The position numbers and the translations under genes were made by a program. From positions 1-64,000 of the forward strand of contig NZ_JACWFE010000018.1 of NCBI RefSeq assembly GCF_019749375.1: a stretch of 64,000 nucleotides of DNA, in the 5' to 3' direction. This document shows, in pieces, positions 58,915 to 64,000 of the stretch (the first letter of the stretch is position 1; the number at the start of each line of letters is the position of its first letter). The stretch is from Bacillus sp. S/N-304-OC-R1. GTDB taxonomy: Bacteria; Bacillota; Bacilli; Bacillales; Cytobacillaceae. The notes under the pieces were generated by a model that had not been told where the DNA came from, did not search any database, and worked only from the letters and a program-made list of their open reading frames with translations.

Positions 58915-60315
58915 ATGTGGACAAATATTGTTGTTTTTTTTGGCTGGTTTATTGCTGTTTATATGTGTATCATTATTAGTTTTTATACGATTATTCTCTT
59001 CTTTTCGGTCATTCAGCTGCGAAAAGGGTATTTGCTGGAACATGAACATACGTATGAAGACTATAAAGATGAAATCTATACAAAGCCGGTTTCTATTATC
59101 GTTCCTGCCTATAACGAGAGTGCCGGCATCATTCAAAGTGTGAGGTCGCTGCTTAGCATACATTATCCACAGTTTGAAATTATTGTTGTGAATGACGGAT
59201 CCACAGATGACACGCTTGAAAAAATGATCGAGCAGTATGATATGAAGGTTGTGGATAAAGTCATCCGCAAGCAAGTAGAAACGATGCCGATTAAAAAAGT
59301 ATATCAATCTAGAAGTCTGCCAAAATTATTTTTAATCGATAAAGAAAATGGCGGGAAAGCGGATGCTCTGAATGTGGGGATAAACATCTCCCATTATCCT
59401 TATATTTGTTCATTAGATGGTGATTCCATTCTTGAAAGAGACGCCTTCCTTAAGGTGATGAAGCCGATCATTGACTCTAATGAAGAAGTTATTGCTTCAA
59501 GCGGCAGCATTCGAATTGCGAATGGATGCCAAATTCGGGATGGGCAAATGCTGCAGGTTGGCTTAGCTAGAGAGCCGATTGTCATTATGCAAATTATCGA
59601 GTACTTGCGAGCATTCTTAATGGGGCGGATTGGATTAAGCCGGCACAATTTATTGCTCATCATTTCAGGCGCATTCGGGGTTTTTTCGAAACGCTGGGTA
59701 CTGGAGGCCGGTGGGTACAAAACCGATACAGTTGGCGAGGATATGGAGCTGGTCGTCAGACTCCACCGCTTAATTAAGGAAAGAGGACTTAACAAACGCA
59801 TAGTTTATGTGCCGGATCCAGTTTGCTGGACAGAGGTTCCGGAGAGCATCACCTTTTTACGAAAACAGCGACGCAGATGGCACCGGGGATTGTTTGAGAG
59901 CCTATGGACGCATCGGAAGCTAACGTTCAATCCTAAATGCGGAAGCATCGGCTGGATCTCCCTTCCCTACTTCTGGATTGTTGAATTTTTCGGACCGATA
60001 GTCGAATTAATGGGCTACCTGTTTGTGATTTTATCACTATTCTTAGGTGGCATTTATATCGAGTTTGCGATTTTGATTTTTTTACTTTCCTGTTTGTACG
60101 GGTCGATTTTTTCCATGGCTGCTGTTTTGTTGGAAGAATGGAGCCTGCGTAAATATCCAAAAGTAGCGGATTTATTTAAACTATTCTTCTATTCTCTGAC
60201 TGAAACACTGTGGTATCGGCCGCTAACTGTTTTATGGAGATGTGAAGGCATTTGGCAGCTGATCATCGGTGATAAAAGCTGGGGAGAAATGAAGAGAAAA
60301 GGTGTTTCCGAATGA
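58915..60315 (+). CDS. Processive family-2 glycosyltransferase (glycan synthase)
   Basis: A 466-residue membrane glycosyltransferase. One N-terminal helix (about 8-33) is followed by the GT-A domain with Asp94 (VVNDGSTDD), DGD (168-170), GED (274-276) and QRRRW (318-322). That is the D-DxD-xED-QxxRW set of processive synthases such as cellulose, hyaluronan and poly-GlcNAc synthase. Two to three helices follow (about 345-415), then a short basic cytosolic tail. There is no PilZ domain, unlike BcsA. Sugar and linkage cannot be read from the sequence. AAAGGAG lies 10 bases ahead, and its end overlaps the next gene by 4 bases. Confidence 0.94.
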   Translation: MWTNIVVFFGWFIAVYMCIIISFYTIILFFSVIQLRKGYLLEHEHTYEDYKDEIYTKPVSIIVPAYNESAGIIQSVRSLLSIHYPQFEIIVVNDGSTDDTLEKMIEQYDMKVVDKVIRKQVETMPIKKVYQSRSLPKLFLIDKENGGKADALNVGINISHYPYICSLDGDSILERDAFLKVMKPIIDSNEEVIASSGSIRIANGCQIRDGQMLQVGLAREPIVIMQIIEYLRAFLMGRIGLSRHNLLLIISGAFGVFSKRWVLEAGGYKTDTVGEDMELVVRLHRLIKERGLNKRIVYVPDPVCWTEVPESITFLRKQRRRWHRGLFESLWTHRKLTFNPKCGSIGWISLPYFWIVEFFGPIVELMGYLFVILSLFLGGIYIEFAILIFLLSCLYGSIFSMAAVLLEEWSLRKYPKVADLFKLFFYSLTETLWYRPLTVLWRCEGIWQLIIGDKSWGEMKRKGVSE

Positions 60316-63300
60316 AAAAACGACTAACAAGATCTCAACGTATTGTCTTTGGCTTTATCGCTGCCCTTTTGATCGTGTTAACGAGCCCTTTTTGGTTATG
60401 GCAGCTCAAACAGGATCTGCCATTGAACTTTGCTATTCTAAGCAATCAGTCTGGGAATAACGGGCTAATTTGGCTATTAAAAAATGAAAAGACAAAAAAT
60501 ATTTCAGCACATAAACAGCTCTCTTCTGATCATGATGTTTATTATTTATCTGATCCGGAAGGAAAGCTCAGTGAGGATGGAATCAATAACTTAGAAAAGA
60601 CTCTTATTCTAAACGGCGGCAAGACGCTTATCTCGGAATATAGCACGCTTACAAATGCTATGACTGATACATCTCAGAAAAGAATTGAGAATCTATTAAA
60701 CATTAGCTGGAGCGGCTGGTCAGGTAAATACTTTTCGAGTCTTGAAAGTAAGGATATTCCCGCTTGGATTAAAGAAAACTATTCAAAGGAATGGAAGTTT
60801 ACCGGTCCAGGGATTATTTTAGTTAATCATGATGGATTTGTTATCGTTCTCGATCATAAAGATTTAGAGGGAAATGGGTTAGCCTTTCAATCGACAGAAA
60901 ACGGAAAAAAACTCCTGGGAAGCGGACTGCGAGCAGATTATCAAGGCTGGTTTAACCTCGTTGATACTAGCGATGAAGATGAAATACTGGCAGTCTATTC
61001 TCTTCCAATATCAAAGAAAGCCAAATCTCGACTAAAGAGTTATAACATTCCGGATGAATTTCCTGCCGTTGTTTCCTACCAAAATGCTAGCTATACTTCC
61101 TATTATTTTGCCGGGGATTACTCCAGCGAGAGGGATGTCCCTGGAATCTATCAAACTAGCGGTATTTCTTTGTGGAAACAGTTTTCTAATGACTCGTTTT
61201 ACTGGAAGGCATATGTTCCGATGATGAAAAAGCTATTATCCGATGGACTTGATTTGCGGACCAATCAGGAAAAGGTTGAGCTTGTTCAAGACAATGGTAT
61301 TAGAACAAATAGCAAAACAACCGGGGCCACAATCCAAATCCGGAAAAACGGCAAGTGGGAAGATATGCTTGTAAAAGGCGTAAATATGGGGATCGCCAAG
61401 CCCGGAGCATTTCCAGGTGAAACGGGGATTACGAAGGAAGAATATTTCCGCTGGTTCAAAGAAATTGGGAATATGAACGCCAACGCGATCAGGGTGTACA
61501 CGATTCATCCCCCTGCCTTTTACGAGGCGTTTTATGAGTACAATCAGATTGCGAAAAAGCCGCTCTATCTTTTTCATGGGGCCTGGGTGAACGAGGAAAA
61601 TCTTGTACACTATCAAGATGCGTTTCATCCGGAAGTGACTGATGATTTCAAACAGGAAATTAACAATATGATTGATATTGTGCACGGACATGCCAGTCTC
61701 CCAGATAGACCTGGCCATGCTTCCGGCGAATACACCTATGATATTTCCCCTTATGTCCTTGGCTTTATTCTGGGCATTGAGTGGGATCCTGAAGCAGTTG
61801 TGAATACGAACTCGAAGCATAATGGAATGAAACCACTGGATGGGCCATATTTCAAGACGGATCAAGCATCTCCATTTGAAATATGGCTGGCGCAAATGAT
61901 GAATGATGCCACTGCCTATGAAACGAAAACCTATCAATGGCAGCATACGATGAGCTTTACAAATTGGGTAACGACTGATCTGCTCACCCACCCTGCTGAA
62001 CCGAGTAAAAAGGAAGATCTTGTAACAGTTGATCCAAATCATATTATTAAAACAAACGATTTTCATGCCGGATTATTTGCTTCTTACCACGTGTATCCCT
62101 ACTATCCGGATTTCATGAATTATGAAAAGAAGTATACAGAGTATATCGATTCTGAGGGCAAAAAGAATAATTATGCCGGATATTTACATGATCTTCTTTC
62201 CGCTCATACAATGCCTGTTCTGATTGCAGAGTTTGGCGTTCCAGAGTCTCGCGGGCTCACACATCTAAACGTTGATGGCATGGATCAGGGGCTTCATTCC
62301 GAGGAAGAACAAGGCCAAATCAATAAACGGCTATTTCAATCCATCGTAGATGAAGGAGCTGCTGGCGGGCTTGTCTTTACTTGGCAGGACGAATGGTTCA
62401 AGCGGACATGGAACACGATGGATTATGATAATCCAGACCGCCGTCCCTATTGGTCAAATAGGCAAACGAATGAACAGCACTTTGGTCTGCTTGGCTTTGA
62501 GCCAGGAGCATTTGAACCTCCCATCTATCCAGACGGCCAGATAACGGATTGGGAGAAAATAAAGGCAAAGCCAATCTATGAATCTTCCAATGGATCGATT
62601 AATAAAGTTTTTGTTACGTCTGATGAGGAAAATATTTATTTCCGTCTTGACTATGAAAAGCCAGTGGACCCGAATCATATGAATACTGTGCTTCTCATTG
62701 ATACAATAAGAAATCAAGGCCAAACTAAAATTCCGCTTCCAAACGGACAATTCATTCAGGCCAATTTTGGCGCTGATTTTCTAATAAACTTAGCGAATCA
62801 AAATCAATCTTCCATTCTGGTAGACAGCTATTATGACACCTTCTATTTTCATTACGGACAGCTGTTAAAGATGATACCGACACAAGATTATGCAAGCCGG
62901 AAAAATAACGGGATCTTCCATCCAATCAGACTTGCTTTGAACAAGGAGCTAACCATCCCATCAACTGGAGAAAAACTGCCTTTCATCTCCTATGAGACCG
63001 GTAAATTAAAGTTTGGAAACGGCAATCCTCTTTATCAAGATTTTGATTCCTTAACCGATATTAGTATGGGCAAAGATAGGAAAACCATTGAGCTTCGCCT
63101 CCCATGGGCTTTATTAAACATAAAGGATCCGAGCCAAAAGGAAATGATCGGCGACCTTTGGAAAAATGGATTAAACGCCAGTGAAAAAATGGATGGAATT
63201 AGACTAGCGGTCGTCACTGTAAATAAGGACAACAGCATGAGCAGTTTCCCAAGTCTTCAGGACGGCAAGCTCATGGCTGAAAATACCGCCTCCTACTCAT

Positions 63301-63383
63301 GGAATAGCTGGGAACAGCCTGCCTATCATGAAAGATTAAAAGATTCCTATTTCATCATGAAAGAAGTTTTTAGGAAAAATTAA
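60312..63383 (+). CDS. Large membrane-anchored glycoside hydrolase-like protein
   Basis: A 1023-residue protein with one N-terminal anchor helix (about 10-30), otherwise outside the cell. Residues about 35-290 form a domain I do not recognise. About 335-700 looks like a (beta/alpha)8 glycosidase of the GH2/GH5-type clan: VKGVNMGIAKPGAFPG and NAIRVYTIHPPAFYEAF, then the likely acid/base Glu490 in GFILGIEWDP and the likely nucleophile Glu640 in PVLIAEFGVPESRG. About 745-1010 is beta-rich and resembles a CBM9/DOMON-type domain. With the overlapping synthase gene it probably cuts, transfers or loads the polymer at the surface. Family assignment is by motif only. Confidence 0.88.
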   Translation: MKKRLTRSQRIVFGFIAALLIVLTSPFWLWQLKQDLPLNFAILSNQSGNNGLIWLLKNEKTKNISAHKQLSSDHDVYYLSDPEGKLSEDGINNLEKTLILNGGKTLISEYSTLTNAMTDTSQKRIENLLNISWSGWSGKYFSSLESKDIPAWIKENYSKEWKFTGPGIILVNHDGFVIVLDHKDLEGNGLAFQSTENGKKLLGSGLRADYQGWFNLVDTSDEDEILAVYSLPISKKAKSRLKSYNIPDEFPAVVSYQNASYTSYYFAGDYSSERDVPGIYQTSGISLWKQFSNDSFYWKAYVPMMKKLLSDGLDLRTNQEKVELVQDNGIRTNSKTTGATIQIRKNGKWEDMLVKGVNMGIAKPGAFPGETGITKEEYFRWFKEIGNMNANAIRVYTIHPPAFYEAFYEYNQIAKKPLYLFHGAWVNEENLVHYQDAFHPEVTDDFKQEINNMIDIVHGHASLPDRPGHASGEYTYDISPYVLGFILGIEWDPEAVVNTNSKHNGMKPLDGPYFKTDQASPFEIWLAQMMNDATAYETKTYQWQHTMSFTNWVTTDLLTHPAEPSKKEDLVTVDPNHIIKTNDFHAGLFASYHVYPYYPDFMNYEKKYTEYIDSEGKKNNYAGYLHDLLSAHTMPVLIAEFGVPESRGLTHLNVDGMDQGLHSEEEQGQINKRLFQSIVDEGAAGGLVFTWQDEWFKRTWNTMDYDNPDRRPYWSNRQTNEQHFGLLGFEPGAFEPPIYPDGQITDWEKIKAKPIYESSNGSINKVFVTSDEENIYFRLDYEKPVDPNHMNTVLLIDTIRNQGQTKIPLPNGQFIQANFGADFLINLANQNQSSILVDSYYDTFYFHYGQLLKMIPTQDYASRKNNGIFHPIRLALNKELTIPSTGEKLPFISYETGKLKFGNGNPLYQDFDSLTDISMGKDRKTIELRLPWALLNIKDPSQKEMIGDLWKNGLNASEKMDGIRLAVVTVNKDNSMSSFPSLQDGKLMAENTASYSWNSWEQPAYHERLKDSYFIMKEVFRKN

Positions 63384-63414
63384 ATGCGATGCATTCCAAG
63401 ATGGAGGATATTAA

Positions 63415-63783
63415 ATGAACAAAATTTTATTTGCTGAGGATGAAGAAATTTTACGAATGCTCGTTGTCGATACGCTTGAAGACGAAGGATATGAAATTGA
63501 CGAAGCAGCGGATGGTCAAGAAGCACTAGATTTATTCAATCAGCATACATATGACCTTGTGATCATTGACTATATGATGCCAGTTTTTACAGGATTAGAG
63601 GTAATTGAGAAAATCCGCTCAAGCTCTAGGAATCAAGATGTAAAGATTCTCATGCTGTCAGCGAAAAGTCAGCAGTTCGAGCAGGACCGTGTGTTAGCAG
63701 CAGGAGCTGACTATTTTATGGCCAAGCCATTCAGCCCCCTCAATCTATTGAAAAAGGTTGGGGAGATACTCGATGAAGCTTAA
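63415..63783 (+). CDS. Single-domain response regulator (Spo0F/CheY-like)
   Basis: A 122-residue stand-alone receiver. Acid pocket EDE (8-10), phosphoacceptor Asp52 (VIIDYMMP), Ser82 and Lys104 (MAKPFSP) are all present. With no output domain it should pass phosphate on, as Spo0F does, most simply between the sensor encoded next and the HPt domain (His40) of the cyclase. GGAGG precedes the start. Its last 11 bases overlap the next gene. Confidence 0.95.
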   Translation: MNKILFAEDEEILRMLVVDTLEDEGYEIDEAADGQEALDLFNQHTYDLVIIDYMMPVFTGLEVIEKIRSSSRNQDVKILMLSAKSQQFEQDRVLAAGADYFMAKPFSPLNLLKKVGEILDEA

Positions 63784-64000
63784 TCAATACGTAAAAAAAA
63801 GCTTAACTAGGCAGTTCATTACAATTTTTAGCCTATTCACCCTTCTCTTTTCTGCAAGTTCTATTAGCTTATTTTTTGCACATCATGAGATAAATGATAC
63901 TTATTATAAGGAACGGAAGGCACTTGTCGAAAAGCAGCAGATTCTAGCCCAAATAGATGACGCCTTTAACCTGACTGTCCTAGATACCCGCAGTTACATC
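63773..64000 (+). CDS. Membrane sensor protein, probably histidine kinase (5' part)
   Basis: The ATG overlaps the end of the receiver gene, and the frame is open to the window end (76 codons). MKLNQYVKKSLTRQFI is followed by a membrane helix (about 16-37, ITIFSLFTLLFSASSISLFF) and then a charged helical outside segment (YYKERKALVEKQQILAQIDD) that resembles the start of a CHASE3- or four-helix-type sensor domain. The kinase part would lie beyond the window. A chemoreceptor-like protein is the alternative. Confidence 0.7.
   Translation, partial: MKLNQYVKKSLTRQFITIFSLFTLLFSASSISLFFAHHEINDTYYKERKALVEKQQILAQIDDAFNLTVLDTRSYI

Noticed and set aside
61236..62066. 276-codon minus-strand frame inside the glycosidase-like gene
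   Set aside because: It is antisense to a well-formed gene. The residue pattern is not protein-like, and no ribosome site is present.

Overview
The window is a stretch of chromosome from an endospore-forming, flagellated, low-GC Gram-positive bacterium of the family Bacillaceae (Bacillus in the broad sense). The evidence is the set of Bacillus-specific genes (spoIIID, spoIIQ, spoIID, spoIIR, mbl, flhO/flhP, ywmB, ywlB/C/E/G) and their order. Read from right to left, the order spoIIR-ywlB-ywlC-mntP-ywlE-rpiB-ywlG-glyA-upp-atp-(ywmB-murA-spoIID)-spoIIQ-spoIIID-mbl-flhO-flhP-fabZ matches the left chromosome arm of B. subtilis. Against that backbone the window carries extra blocks: an 11-gene nuo (complex I) operon, a 5-oxoproline/biotin-carboxylase cluster, two chemoreceptors, a large subtilase and, at the right end, an operon for an unknown surface glycan. 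No tRNA, rRNA, insertion sequence, prophage or CRISPR array was seen.

Layout. 1-2.9 kb: an unknown gene, an Asn/Asp-rich lipoprotein, fabZ and an EpuA-like membrane protein. 2.8-7.2 kb: flagellar rod-type proteins FlhP/FlhO, the cytoskeletal protein Mbl and the sporulation regulator SpoIIID. 7.8-10.4 kb: a chemoreceptor and SpoIIQ. 10.7-18.1 kb: an IclR-type regulator, accC-accB-pxpC-pxpB on the minus strand and pxpA-NRAMP-ycsI on the plus strand. The divergent pxpB/pxpA promoter region carries two copies of a new operator-like motif. 18.3-23.8 kb: an EamA transporter, spoIID, murA, ywmB and a DUF1146 gene. 24.3-35.1 kb: nuoA-N without nuoE/F/G, with a 300-residue Lys/Ala repeat extension on NuoC. 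35.6-44.3 kb: an AlkD-like protein and the complete atp operon. 44.6-55.8 kb: subtilase, upp, glyA, ywlG, rpiB, chemoreceptor, ywlE, mntP, ywlC, ywlB and spoIIR, with a DnaA-box cluster at ywlB/ywlC. 55.9-64.0 kb: a sigma-A-type promoter, a structured RNA leader with its own terminator, then an operon of HPt-REC-GGDEF-REC protein, membrane HEAT-repeat protein, processive GT2 glycan synthase, membrane-anchored glycosidase-like protein, Spo0F/CheY-like receiver and the start of a sensor protein, cut by the window end.

Two things stand out. The first is the right-end operon, which looks like a self-contained phosphorelay plus cyclic-di-GMP circuit that drives synthesis and trimming of an extracellular polysaccharide. 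The second is a set of six intergenic tandem arrays. Each has its own repeat unit (20, 41 or about 52 bp), most units contain dyad symmetry, and each array lies just beyond the terminator of a minus-strand transcription unit. They share an architecture but not a sequence, and I know of no described element that fits.
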